Assembly (NCBI RefSeq): GCF_000264375.1
Contig: NZ_AJXW01000010.1
Coordinates: 80,314 to 144,313 of the forward strand
Length of the DNA stretch: 64,000 bases
DNA from: Rhodanobacter thiooxydans LCS2
GTDB lineage: Bacteria > Pseudomonadota > Gammaproteobacteria > Xanthomonadales > Rhodanobacteraceae
Direction: 5' to 3'
The notes below the pieces were generated by a model that saw only the letters and a list, made by a program, of their open reading frames with translations, was not told the origin of the DNA and searched no databases. Position 1 is the stretch's first letter, and the number at the start of each line of letters is the position of its first letter. Below are positions 39,746 through 48,469 of this stretch, piece after piece. The translations under genes and the position numbers were made by a program.

Positions 39746-40684
39746 ATGGGCGGCACGTTGCTGGAAAAAGTGGAGCAACACACCCGGCTGGCCGGGCACA
39801 ACCGGGTGGCCATGCTGCTGTTCCGGCTGGGCGACGAGCAGCTGTTCGGCATCAACGTGTTCAAGGTGCGCGAGGTGCTGCGCCGTCCACCGCTGGAACG
39901 CATGCCGGGCGTGCACGCCTTGCTGGCCGGCAGCTGCGACTACCGCGGGCAGACCGTTCCGGTGATCGACCTGGCCGCCGCGCTCGGCTACGCGCCGCTG
40001 CGCGAGGTCGCCTCGGCGCATCTGATGGTGACCGAATTCAACCGCTCGGTGCAGGGCTTCCTGGTGGCGGACCTGCAGCGCATGGTGCAATGTCCGGGCG
40101 AAACGCTGGTGGCGCCGCCGAGCAACCTGGGCTTCGGCGCGCGGGTCAACGCGGTAACCCGCATCGATGGCGCGCTGATGGCGGTGGTCGACGTGGAGCA
40201 CGTGCTGGCCAGTATCGACGCCGCGCCGGCCGAGCTGTCCATGCAGATGCAGCGCGCCGCCGACACCCGCACGCTGTCGCCGCGACGGGTGATGGTGGTG
40301 GACGATTCGCTGATCGCTCGCCGCCGGCTGGTCGGCCTGTTCAAGCAGATGAACATCGAATGCGTGGTGGCGACGGATGGTCGCGAAGCGCTCGAGCGCC
40401 TGCAGGAACTCGCGGCGGGCGACCCCGTCGACGGCGTCAGGCTGGTGGTGTCGGACATCGAGATGCCGCGCCTGGACGGCTACGCGCTCACCCGCGCGAT
40501 CCGCGAGACGCCGGGCCTGCGCCAGCTCAAGGTAGTACTGCACAGCTCGCTCAGCGGCATCTTCAACGAGGCGATGGTGAAGGAGGTCAAGGCCGACCGC
40601 TTCGTCGCCAAGTACCAGCCGGACCTGCTGGCGCAGGCGGTGCTGGAGCTGTTGCCCGAGCCGGCAGAAGTGCCGGCGGGCTGA
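39746..40684 (+). CDS. cheV: Chemotaxis coupling protein CheV
   Basis: The 312-residue protein joins a CheW-like domain (residues 15-165, with [20 protein letters not shown] and [11 protein letters not shown]) to a receiver domain (about 178-310) with VMVVDDS, the phospho-acceptor in [13 protein letters not shown] and a Lys in ADRFVAKY. It couples receptors to CheA and buffers phosphate during adaptation. ATG 39746 follows GAGGAG; upstream frame extension is not real. It precedes the flgB operon, as in many gammaproteobacteria. Confidence 0.93.
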   Translation: MGGTLLEKVEQHTRLAGHNRVAMLLFRLGDEQLFGINVFKVREVLRRPPLERMPGVHALLAGSCDYRGQTVPVIDLAAALGYAPLREVASAHLMVTEFNRSVQGFLVADLQRMVQCPGETLVAPPSNLGFGARVNAVTRIDGALMAVVDVEHVLASIDAAPAELSMQMQRAADTRTLSPRRVMVVDDSLIARRRLVGLFKQMNIECVVATDGREALERLQELAAGDPVDGVRLVVSDIEMPRLDGYALTRAIRETPGLRQLKVVLHSSLSGIFNEAMVKEVKADRFVAKYQPDLLAQAVLELLPEPAEVPAG

Positions 40685-40800
40685 CTCCGGCGCGGCTGGC
40701 GCCAGCACGGCGTCAACAATCCGTCTTTTCGCCGGTGGCGCCCTCGAGGTGTCGCGGGCACGGCTTCGCCAGCCCAGTTGCAGCAACGTTTTCCCCGTGG

Positions 40801-40816
40801 TGGCATGCAATTTGCC
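40801..40816 (+). promoter_or_regulatory. Sigma-54 promoter of the flgB operon
   Basis: TGGCATGCAATTTGCC fits the -24/-12 consensus with exact GG/GC spacing. The start near 40827 gives a short leader before flgB. FleQ is the expected activator. Confidence 0.9.
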
Positions 40817-40853
40817 TCCAGCTCCGTGCGGCAACTGCACGCGGAGCGAAGCG

Positions 40854-41258
40854 ATGTCCCTGACCCCTGACAACCTGTTCGGCATCCACACCGGGGCACT
40901 GGACCTGTGGCAGCGGCGTACCGAGGTGCTCGCCAACAACCTGGCCAACGCCGACACACCCGACTACCTGGCCCGCGACATCGACTTCCGCAAGGTGCTG
41001 GCGGACGCCGGCGGCAGCCAGGGCGAACTGCCGCTGCAGACCACCGCCGCCGGCCAGATCGGTACGGCCGGGCCGGGGGCCGACGGCGCGCTGGCTTATC
41101 GCGTGCCGACCCAGCCGAGCATGGACGGCAACACCGTTGACGCGCAGGCCGAGCAGGCCGCGTTCGCCGCCAACGGCGTGCACTACCAGGCCAGCCTGTC
41201 CTTCATCACCGCACAGATCCGCATGTTGCGCATGGCCATCAACGGAGGCCAGGGCTGA
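40854..41258 (+). CDS. flgB: Flagellar proximal rod protein FlgB
   Basis: The 134-residue protein starts at ATG 40854 (an upstream frame extension is spurious). It has the axial-family motif [21 protein letters not shown] near residue 27 and the C-terminal helix of rod proteins. It forms part of the proximal rod above the MS ring. It overlaps flgC by one base and is the first gene of the flgBCDEFGHIJKL series. Confidence 0.95.
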   Translation: MSLTPDNLFGIHTGALDLWQRRTEVLANNLANADTPDYLARDIDFRKVLADAGGSQGELPLQTTAAGQIGTAGPGADGALAYRVPTQPSMDGNTVDAQAEQAAFAANGVHYQASLSFITAQIRMLRMAINGGQG

Positions 41259-41674
41259 TGTCACTGTTCTCGATCTTCAATGTGGCCGGTTCCGGCATGG
41301 CGGCGCAGTCGCTGCGCCTGAACACGGTGGCCAGCAACCTCGCCAACGCGGACAGCGTGGCGACTACCCCGGACGCGGCCTACCGCGCGCGCGAACCGCT
41401 GTTTGCCGCCGTGAAGAACCGGCAGGCCGGCGGCGATGCGCCAGGCGAGGGCGTGCAGGTGCTCGGCGTCACCGAGAGCCAGGCGGCGATCCCCAGCCGC
41501 TACGAACCCGGCAACCCGCTGGCCGACGCCGACGGCTATGTCTACAGCAGCAACGTCAACCCGGTGGACGAGCTGGTCAACATGATCTCCGCCTCGCGCT
41601 CGTACCAGAACAACGTCGAGGTGATGAATTCCACCCGCCAGCTGATGCAGAAGACGCTGGATCTCGGCAAGTGA
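41258..41674 (+). CDS. flgC: Flagellar proximal rod protein FlgC
   Basis: The 138-residue protein starts [20 protein letters not shown], carries the ANLAN-type motif NTVASNLANADS and ends with the rod C-terminus SSNVNPVDELVNMISASRSY and MNSTRQLMQKTLDL. Length and ends match FlgC. Confidence 0.96.
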   Translation: MSLFSIFNVAGSGMAAQSLRLNTVASNLANADSVATTPDAAYRAREPLFAAVKNRQAGGDAPGEGVQVLGVTESQAAIPSRYEPGNPLADADGYVYSSNVNPVDELVNMISASRSYQNNVEVMNSTRQLMQKTLDLGK

Positions 41675-41699
41675 GGCGGCTACCGATGAGGCACATGGC

Positions 41700-42347
41700 A
41701 TGAGCGGCATGAATGTTTCGAACGTGGGCGCCAGCGCCGGCCAGGCGGTCAGCGCGGGCAAGGACAAGACCCTCAGCCAGGCCGACTTCCTGAGCCTGCT
41801 GACGGAGCAGATGCGCAACCAGGATCCGACCAAGCCGATGGATTCGTCGCAGATGGTCAGCCAGCTGGCGCAGATCAGCCAGGTCTCGGCGACGCAGGAC
41901 CTGCAGGCATCGTTCGACGACCTGAGCAAATCGATGCAGAGCAACCAGATCCTGCGGGCCAGCGGCATGGTGGGGCGCACCGTGGTGGTGCCGTCCGCGG
42001 CCGGCACGCTGCGCGACGGCGCCCTGGACGGCGCGGTGAACGTACCCGACGGCGGCGGTCAGGTGCTGGTGAAGATCAACGACACGCACGGCAACGTGCT
42101 GCGCACGATCAGCCTGGGCGCGCCGCCGGCGGGGCTGGCGCGCTTCCACTGGGACGGCATGGGCGACGATGGCCAGGCGTTGCCGGCGGGAACCTACGGC
42201 CTCGCGGCGCAGGCCGGCAACACCGCCGTGGCCACCTACGTCAGCGGCAAGGTCACCGGCGTGGGCATGACCGGCAGCGACGGTGTCTATCTGGATGTGG
42301 ACGGTTTTGGCGGTGCCCTGCTGAGCCAGGTCGCGCAGATCAACTGA
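41700..42347 (+). CDS. flgD: Hook capping protein FlgD
   Basis: The 215-residue protein has the conserved N-terminal LSQADFLSLLTEQMRNQDP, followed by PMDSSQMVSQLAQISQVSA, and an Ig-like/tudor hybrid C-terminal domain with PPAGLARFHWDGMGDDG and the LPAGTYGLAAQA strand. It caps the growing hook and directs FlgE polymerisation. It follows flgC by 25 bases. Confidence 0.96.
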   Translation: MSGMNVSNVGASAGQAVSAGKDKTLSQADFLSLLTEQMRNQDPTKPMDSSQMVSQLAQISQVSATQDLQASFDDLSKSMQSNQILRASGMVGRTVVVPSAAGTLRDGALDGAVNVPDGGGQVLVKINDTHGNVLRTISLGAPPAGLARFHWDGMGDDGQALPAGTYGLAAQAGNTAVATYVSGKVTGVGMTGSDGVYLDVDGFGGALLSQVAQIN

Positions 42348-42383
42348 CGGCCCCGCGGGGCTTCAACACAGAGGAATTATCGG

Positions 42384-43607
42384 ATGCCTTTCAATATTGC
42401 CTTGAGCGGTCTCAACGCGGCCTCGAAGGATCTGGAGGTTACCGCCAACAACATCGCCAACACCGCCACCACCGGCTTCAAGGGCTCGCGCACGCAGTTC
42501 GCCGAGCTGTTCAATGCCGCCGGCCCCAACCTCAGTTCCAGCCAGACCGGCAGCGGCGTGCGACTGACCAACGTGGCGCAGCAGTTCACCACCGGCAGCG
42601 TCGAGACCACCAACAACAGCCTGGACTTCGCCATCAGCGGCGACGGTTTCTTCACCGTGCGCGACGGCAAGGGCTTTTCCTATACCCGTGCCGGCGCGTT
42701 CCAGAAGGACCAGAACGGCTACGTGATGAACGCCAGCGGGCAGCGCCTGCAGGTGTTTCCATCGGTGGCCGGCGGCACCTTCGACACCAGTACGCTGACC
42801 GACCTGCAGCTGTTCACCGCGCAGAATGCGGCCAAGGCCACCGGCACCGTGCAGATGTCGCTGAACCTGCCGTCGGACGCCACCCCGCCGGCGACCCCGT
42901 TCAACCCGCTCACCGATCCGTCGAGCTACAACCAGGCCACGCCGTTCACCGCCTACGACTCGCTCGGCGCCACCCACAGCGGCGTGGTGTACTTCGCCAA
43001 GGATCCGGCCGCCAACGTGTGGAACGCCAGCCTGTACATCGACGGCGGCTCCACCGGCGCCTCGCAGCAGCTCACCTTCAACAGCAGTGGCGCGCTGGTG
43101 ACGCCGGCGAACGGCATGCTGAACTTCCCGGCGGTGTCGGTCAGCCCCGGCGCCGACCCGATGCAGCTCAACCTGGACATGAGCAAAGCCACCCAGTTCG
43201 GCAACGCCTACGCGGCCAGCGCGATCAACCAGAACGGCTACCCCACCGGCATCCTTTCCAGCATCGACGTGTCGCGCGAGGGTGTAGTGCAGGCCAAGTA
43301 CTCCAACGGCCAGACCTCCGCGCTGGGCCAGCTGGCACTGGCGCAGTTCTCCAACGAGCAGGGCCTGCGCCAGCTGGACAACACCAACTGGGCCGCCTCC
43401 TACGACTCCGGCACGCCGGTGATGGGCGCCGCCGGCGGCGGCACCTTCGGCAGCGTGCAGGCCGGCGCGCTGGAGGCTTCCAACACCGCCGACCTCACTG
43501 CGCAGCTGGTCAACATGATCAAGGCGCAGCGCAACTACCAGGCCAACGCGCAGGTGATCTCCACCGACAACCAGCTCACGCAGACCATCATCAATATTCG
43601 CAGCTGA
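42384..43607 (+). CDS. flgE: Flagellar hook protein FlgE
   Basis: The 407-residue protein starts MPFNIALSGLNAASKDLEVT behind GAGG and has the motif NNIANTATTGFKGSRTQFAE, the hook central domains (about 90-330) and the C-terminal helix NMIKAQRNYQANAQVISTDN. It builds the hook joint between rod and filament. It is followed by a 91-base gap with a Xanthomonad-type GGGAATAGGA repeat before flgF. Confidence 0.97.
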   Translation: MPFNIALSGLNAASKDLEVTANNIANTATTGFKGSRTQFAELFNAAGPNLSSSQTGSGVRLTNVAQQFTTGSVETTNNSLDFAISGDGFFTVRDGKGFSYTRAGAFQKDQNGYVMNASGQRLQVFPSVAGGTFDTSTLTDLQLFTAQNAAKATGTVQMSLNLPSDATPPATPFNPLTDPSSYNQATPFTAYDSLGATHSGVVYFAKDPAANVWNASLYIDGGSTGASQQLTFNSSGALVTPANGMLNFPAVSVSPGADPMQLNLDMSKATQFGNAYAASAINQNGYPTGILSSIDVSREGVVQAKYSNGQTSALGQLALAQFSNEQGLRQLDNTNWAASYDSGTPVMGAAGGGTFGSVQAGALEASNTADLTAQLVNMIKAQRNYQANAQVISTDNQLTQTIINIRS

Positions 43608-43698
43608 GGGAGTGGGGAATAGGAGTCGGGAATAGGAAAAGCCGTTCGCCGCACTGTTCCTGTTCCTCGTTCTCCGCTAACCCCACCCGGGAATCCAT

Positions 43699-44439
43699 AT
43701 GGACAGATCGCTTTACGTCGCCATGACCGGCGCCACGCAGATGATGCGCGGGCAGTCGGAGGTGGCGCACAACCTGGCCAACGCCGACACGGTCGGCTTC
43801 AAGGCGCAACTGTCGGCGTTCCAGCCGCTGGCGGTGCAGGGCCCGGGCCTGCCCACGCGGGTCAACGGCGTGGCGCAGGGGTTGGGCGTGGACCTGCGCG
43901 AGGGCGGCCAGATCGAGACCGGCCGCGAGCTGGATGTGGCTGTGCAGGGGCAGGGCTGGATCGCCGTGCAGGGCGCCGACGGCAGCGAAGGCTATACCCG
44001 TGCCGGCGAACTGCGGCTGACTCCCGACGGTCTGCTCACCGACGCCCGCGGCAACCTGGTGCTGGGCGACGGCGGCCCGATCAGCGTGCCGCAGAGCGCG
44101 CAGGTGAACATCGGCGCCGACGGCACCGTGTCGGTGGTGCCGATGGGCCAGGGCCCGGAGACGATCGCCGCGGTCGGCCGCATCAAGCTGGTCAACCCGG
44201 CCGCCGACCAGCTCGCGCTGGGCAGCGACGGACTGATGCACCTGGCCGGCGGCGCCACGGCGGATGCCGACCCCGCGGTGACGCTGAAGTCCGGCGTGCT
44301 CGAATCCAGCAACGTCAACCCGGCGCAGACGCTGGTGCAGATGATCCAGCTGTCGCGCCAGTACGAGCTGCAGATCCGCGCCATCCACGGCGCCGACGAA
44401 AACGCGCAGTCGGCCTCGCGCCTGCTGCAGATGACCTGA
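43699..44439 (+). CDS. flgF: Flagellar distal rod protein FlgF
   Basis: The 246-residue protein starts [20 protein letters not shown] and has [20 protein letters not shown] and the C-terminal [19 protein letters not shown]. It belongs to the distal rod, just below FlgG. The gene order and length are as expected. Confidence 0.96.
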   Translation: MDRSLYVAMTGATQMMRGQSEVAHNLANADTVGFKAQLSAFQPLAVQGPGLPTRVNGVAQGLGVDLREGGQIETGRELDVAVQGQGWIAVQGADGSEGYTRAGELRLTPDGLLTDARGNLVLGDGGPISVPQSAQVNIGADGTVSVVPMGQGPETIAAVGRIKLVNPAADQLALGSDGLMHLAGGATADADPAVTLKSGVLESSNVNPAQTLVQMIQLSRQYELQIRAIHGADENAQSASRLLQMT

Positions 44440-44488
44440 CCACCACCATTCATACAGACATCCAGACGTCCATTCGGAGTCCATCGAC

Positions 44489-45274
44489 ATGTTCTCATCC
44501 CTGTGGGTAGCCAAGACCGGCCTCGATGCGCAGCAGACGCGCATGGACGTGATCTCGAACAACCTCGCCAACGCCAACACCACCGGCTACAAGAGCGCGC
44601 GCGCCTCGTTCCAGGACCTGGTCTACCAGAACCTGCGCCAGCCCGGCGGGCAGACCACCGAGCAGACCCAGGCGCCGTCCGGCCTGATGCTGGGCACCGG
44701 CGTGCGCGTGGCCGGCAGCGAGAAGCTGTTCACCCAGGGCAACATCGAGCAGACCGGCAACTCGCTGGACCTGGCCGTGCAGGGTCGCGGCTTTCTGCAG
44801 GTGACCATGCCCGACGGCAGCATCGCCTACACCCGCGACGGCTCGCTGCACATGGACCAGAACGGGCAGATCGTCACCGCCAACGGCTACGCGCTCGACC
44901 CGGCCATCAGCGTGCCGACCAACGCGCAGAGCATCACCATCGGCAGCGACGGCACCATCAGCGTGAGCGTGCCGGGCCAGGCCGCGACGCAGCAGATCGG
45001 CACCGTGCAACTGGCTGACTTCATCAACCCGGCCGGCCTGCAGCCGAACGGCGACAACCTGTACCTCGAAACCGCCTCCAGCGGCTCGCCGCAGATCGGC
45101 CAGCCGGGCCTGAACGGCCTGGGCACGCTGGCGCAGGGCGCGCTGGAAAGCTCCAACGTCAACGTGGTGGAGCAGATGGTCGACATGATCGAGACCCAGC
45201 GCACCTACGAGATGAACTCCAAGGCGGTCTCCGCCGCCGACTCGATGCTGCAGTTCCTCACCAACAAGACCTGA
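44489..45274 (+). CDS. flgG: Flagellar distal rod protein FlgG
   Basis: The 261-residue product starts [20 protein letters not shown] with [20 protein letters not shown], then [20 protein letters not shown] and the terminal helix [20 protein letters not shown]. Length 261 is almost exactly the family norm. It forms the long distal rod through the P and L rings. Confidence 0.97.
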   Translation: MFSSLWVAKTGLDAQQTRMDVISNNLANANTTGYKSARASFQDLVYQNLRQPGGQTTEQTQAPSGLMLGTGVRVAGSEKLFTQGNIEQTGNSLDLAVQGRGFLQVTMPDGSIAYTRDGSLHMDQNGQIVTANGYALDPAISVPTNAQSITIGSDGTISVSVPGQAATQQIGTVQLADFINPAGLQPNGDNLYLETASSGSPQIGQPGLNGLGTLAQGALESSNVNVVEQMVDMIETQRTYEMNSKAVSAADSMLQFLTNKT

Positions 45275-45339
45275 GGCGCGCCGTGATGCCTGCCCGTCCT
45301 TCCTCCCTCTCGGGAGTCCCGAACAACCGCTTTCCCCCT

Positions 45340-45443
45340 CGTCATTCCCGCGAAAGCGGGAATCCATCGCGGCTTTGCGGAACAGCAACATGGATGGCCA
45401 GCTTTGCTGTTGATAAAGCGCTTCCCACTTTCGTGGGAATGAC
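45340..45443. repeat. Paired dRS3-like repeat between flgG and flgH
   Basis: The unit CGTCATTCCCGCGAAAGCGG (then GAATCCA) at 45340-45366 faces TCCCACTTTCGTGGGAATGACG broken as TCCCACTTTCGTGGG + AATGACG at 45423-45443. The last bases of the right unit lie within a few bases of the flgH start, so it shapes the ribosome site. Confidence 0.8.
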
Positions 45444-45444
45444 G

Positions 45445-46128
45445 ATGTGGGGGATGCTCCGCGGCGCCCTCGTGCTGTGCGCGCTGGCCCTGCTGGCCGG
45501 CTGCGCCAGCGGCCCGCACGCGCGCGACGATGCCGAGTGGGCGCCGACGCCGCCGCCCGCGCCGCAGATCGCCGCGGGGCAGGCCGACGGCTCGATCTAC
45601 CATGACCAGCAGAACATGGAGCTGTTCGCCGACCCGCGCGCGCACCGCGTGGGCGACATCCTCACCGTGGCGCTGGTGGAAAGCACCCAGGCCAGCAAGA
45701 AGGCCACCACCTCCACCAGCAAGACCGACAAGGCCAAGATCGCCTCGCCTACCGTGCTTGGCCAGAACCTGTCGATCGGCGGCAACGCGGCGAACATCGG
45801 GCTGGACGGCGAGCGCAGCTTCGACGGCGCCGGCTCCAGCACGCAGAGCAACCAGCTGGTCGGGCAGATCACTGTCACCGTGGCGCAGCGCCTGAGCAAC
45901 GGCAACCTGCTGGTGCGCGGTGAGAAGTGGCTGACCATCAACCAGGGCCAGGAATTGGTGCGCATCTCCGGCATCGTGCGCCCGCAGGACATCGGCCAGG
46001 ACAACGTGGTGCCGTCCACCCGCGTGGCCGACGCGCGCATCAGCTACACCGGCCGCGGCACGCTGGCCGACGCGAATACGCGTGGCTGGCTGTCGCGCTT
46101 CTTCAATTCGAAGTGGATGCCGTTCTGA
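45445..46128 (+). CDS. flgH: Flagellar L-ring lipoprotein FlgH
   Basis: From ATG 45445 the product has 227 residues, with a lipoprotein signal ending CALALLAGC; starts at 45439 and 45454 are also possible. Signatures are [33 protein letters not shown], the long Lys/Ser/Thr segment and [20 protein letters not shown] with a GIVRPQDI run. It forms the L ring in the outer membrane. A repeat unit is inserted directly before the start, and an alternative ORF start far upstream runs through it and is rejected. Overlaps flgI by TGATG. Confidence 0.93.
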   Translation: MWGMLRGALVLCALALLAGCASGPHARDDAEWAPTPPPAPQIAAGQADGSIYHDQQNMELFADPRAHRVGDILTVALVESTQASKKATTSTSKTDKAKIASPTVLGQNLSIGGNAANIGLDGERSFDGAGSSTQSNQLVGQITVTVAQRLSNGNLLVRGEKWLTINQGQELVRISGIVRPQDIGQDNVVPSTRVADARISYTGRGTLADANTRGWLSRFFNSKWMPF

Positions 46129-47324
46129 TGAACACGCTGGCGCGCCCCGTTGTAGGAGCCCGCTTGCGGGCGATGCTCTCGACCCGGGAACCCGCAAAGG
46201 TAAAGGCATCGCCCGCAAGCGGGTTCCTACGGGGGCTTGTGCTTGTTTTGGGAGTTCTGGCGCTGGCCCCCGCCCACGCCGACAAGGTCCGCGACCTGGT
46301 GCAGGTCGCCGGCGTGCGCAGCAACCAGCTGATCGGTTATGGCCTGGTGGTGGGCCTGGACGGCTCGGGCGACCAGACCACGCAGGCGCCGTTCACCACC
46401 CAGAGCCTGGAGAACATGCTGCAGCAGTTCGGCATCACCGTGCCGGCCAGTGCGCGGCCACAGCTGAAGAACGCGGCCGCAGTGATGGTGACGGCGGATC
46501 TGCCGCCGTTCGCCAAGCCCGGCCAGACCATCGACGTCACCGTCGCCTCGATCGGCAACGCCAAGAGCATCCGCGGCGGCCAGCTGCTGATGGCGCCGTT
46601 GCGCGGCGCGGACGGCAACGTCTACGCGGTGGCGCAGGGCAGCGTGGTGGTCGGCGGCATCAGTGCGCAGGGCAAGAGCGGCTCCAGCGTGCAGGTGAAC
46701 ATCTCCGCCAGCGGGCGCATCCCCAACGGCGCCTCGGTGGAGCGCACGGTGGCCTCGTCGTTCAGCGGCGGCGGCGACCTGATGCTGAACCTCAACACCG
46801 CCGACTTCACCACCGCCACGCGCATCGCCACGGCGATCAACCGGGCCTACGGCGCCGGCACCGCGCAGCCGCTCGACGGCGGCTCGATCAGCGTGCGCGG
46901 GCCGCAGGACCCGGCGCAGAAGGTGGCGTGGCTGGGCGCGATCCAGAACCTCGACGTGCAGCCGGGCGACGCGCCGGCACGGATCGTGGTGAACTCGCGC
47001 ACCGGCACGGTGGTGATCGGTTCGGACGTGCGGGTCAGCGCCGCCGCGGTGGCGCACGGCGCGATCCAGGTCACCATCAGCGAGCAGGCGCAGGTCAGCC
47101 AGCCGGCGCCGTTCAGCCGCGGCGGGCAGACCGCGATCGTGCCCAGCAGCAGCGTGCAGGTCAGCGAAGAAGGCGCGCACATGTTCAAGTTCGGCCCCGG
47201 CGTGAGCCTGGACACCATCGTGCGCGCGGTGAACCAGGTCGGCGCCACGCCGAGCGACCTGATCTCGATCCTGCAGGCATTGAAGCAGGCCGGCGCGCTG
47301 CATGCCGACCTGGTGGTGATCTGA
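46128..47324 (+). CDS. flgI: Flagellar P-ring protein FlgI with a repeat inside its signal peptide region
   Basis: The 398-residue frame starts at ATG 46128, in TGATG overlap with flgH. The mature part is a normal Flg[60 protein letters not shown] and [19 protein letters not shown]. The family is about 365 residues, so this protein is about 30 residues too long at its N-terminus. The excess is encoded by a REP-type inverted repeat (46152-46230) read in frame, placed between MNTLARP and the hydrophobic [15 protein letters not shown]. The signal peptide may still work because the hydrophobic core and cleavage site are intact; an internal ATG at 46173 is an alternative start. Confidence 0.95.
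   Translation: MNTLARPVVGARLRAMLSTREPAKVKASPASGFLRGLVLVLGVLALAPAHADKVRDLVQVAGVRSNQLIGYGLVVGLDGSGDQTTQAPFTTQSLENMLQQFGITVPASARPQLKNAAAVMVTADLPPFAKPGQTIDVTVASIGNAKSIRGGQLLMAPLRGADGNVYAVAQGSVVVGGISAQGKSGSSVQVNISASGRIPNGASVERTVASSFSGGGDLMLNLNTADFTTATRIATAINRAYGAGTAQPLDGGSISVRGPQDPAQKVAWLGAIQNLDVQPGDAPARIVVNSRTGTVVIGSDVRVSAAAVAHGAIQVTISEQAQVSQPAPFSRGGQTAIVPSSSVQVSEEGAHMFKFGPGVSLDTIVRAVNQVGATPSDLISILQALKQAGALHADLVVI
46152..46230. repeat. REP doublet inserted in the flgI coding region
   Basis: GTAGGAGCCCGCTTGCGGGC (then GATGC) at 46152-46176 and its reverse complement at 46206-46230 match with one mismatch. Units begin with GTAG, as in REPs moved by RAYT transposases. The same unit occurs as a perfect pair at 61629-61734. 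Confidence 0.88.
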
Positions 47325-47338
47325 GCCGGCCCGCGATC

Positions 47339-48394
47339 ATGACGCCCATCGCCAGCAACGCACCTGCGCTCGACACCTGGACCGAACTCTCCGGCTTCCA
47401 GCAGCTGCGCGCGCAGGCGCGCAGCGACGATGGCAAGAGTGCGCTGCCGGCGGTGGCGAAGCAGTTCGAGGCGATCTTCACCCAGATGATGCTGAAGTCG
47501 ATGCGCGACGCGAACGCCAGCATGGGCAGCGACCTTGCCGGCAGCGAGCAAGTCGACTCGTACCGCGAGATGTTCGACCACCAGCTCGCGCTGAGCCTGG
47601 CCAACGGCAACAACGGGCTGGGCATCGCGAAGATGCTGGTGCGCCAGCTTGGCGGCAAGCCGGCTGCCGCCGCGGAGGCCCACGGCCCGCTGCCGACGCC
47701 CGTCGCCGGCGTGCCCAACGCCGACGTGCGCGCGCTGCTGCAACTGGGTGCCGGCGACGATGCGAGCGACGCAACGGCCGGCATCATGGCGATGCCGTCG
47801 ACGGCCGACGCCGGTTCGGCATGGAGCCAGACGCTCGACCGCATGGCGCAGGGCGCGCTCGATGCGGCGGGCGCCGCGGCGGAGCTGTTGCCGGGCGGCG
47901 ACCCGGTGGGTTTCGTCCGCACGCTGGCGCCGCACGCCGAAGTGGCGGCGAAGCAGCTGGGCGTGTCGGTGCGCGCGCTGCTGGCGCAGGCGGCGCTGGA
48001 AACCGGCTGGGGCAAGCACCTGCCCAGCCACCGCGACGGCAGCAGCAGCTTCAACCTGTTCGGCATCAAGGCCGGCGGCAACTGGAGCGGCGACAAGGTC
48101 AGCGTGCCCACGCTGGAGTACGAGAACGGCGTGGCGGTGCGCCGGCGCGACGCGTTCCGCGCCTACGACTCGCCGGCGGATGCGTTCGCCGACTACGCGC
48201 GCGTGCTGGCCGACAGCCCGCGCTATGCGCAGGCGCTGGGCCAGGGCGAGAACGTGGCCGGCTTCGCGCGGGCACTGGTGCGCGGAGGCTACGCGACCGA
48301 CCCGTCATACGCGGCCAAGATCACCGCGATCGCCAACAGCCCGCAGATGCGCGAAGCGCTGGCGGCGCTGCGGTTGCCGCGCGAATTCAAGTGA
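47339..48394 (+). CDS. flgJ: Flagellar rod-cap protein and muramidase FlgJ
   Basis: The 351-residue product has the N-terminal rod-cap domain (KQFEAIFTQMMLKSMRDANA then LFDxQ-like MFDHQLALSL) and a C-terminal peptidoglycan hydrolase domain from about residue 200 with catalytic Glu221 in AALETGWGKHLP, and SFNLFGIKAGGNWSGD and YDSPADAFADYARVL. It opens the cell wall for the rod. The ATG at 47339 fits the family start MTPIASNAPALD. Confidence 0.95.
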   Translation: MTPIASNAPALDTWTELSGFQQLRAQARSDDGKSALPAVAKQFEAIFTQMMLKSMRDANASMGSDLAGSEQVDSYREMFDHQLALSLANGNNGLGIAKMLVRQLGGKPAAAAEAHGPLPTPVAGVPNADVRALLQLGAGDDASDATAGIMAMPSTADAGSAWSQTLDRMAQGALDAAGAAAELLPGGDPVGFVRTLAPHAEVAAKQLGVSVRALLAQAALETGWGKHLPSHRDGSSSFNLFGIKAGGNWSGDKVSVPTLEYENGVAVRRRDAFRAYDSPADAFADYARVLADSPRYAQALGQGENVAGFARALVRGGYATDPSYAAKITAIANSPQMREALAALRLPREFK

Positions 48395-48469
48395 ACACGC
48401 GCCCGGCCGTTACCGTGACCACATGCCGTGCCGCTCCGGCGGCGCTCCAGTTGTCGAGGATGGACCACC

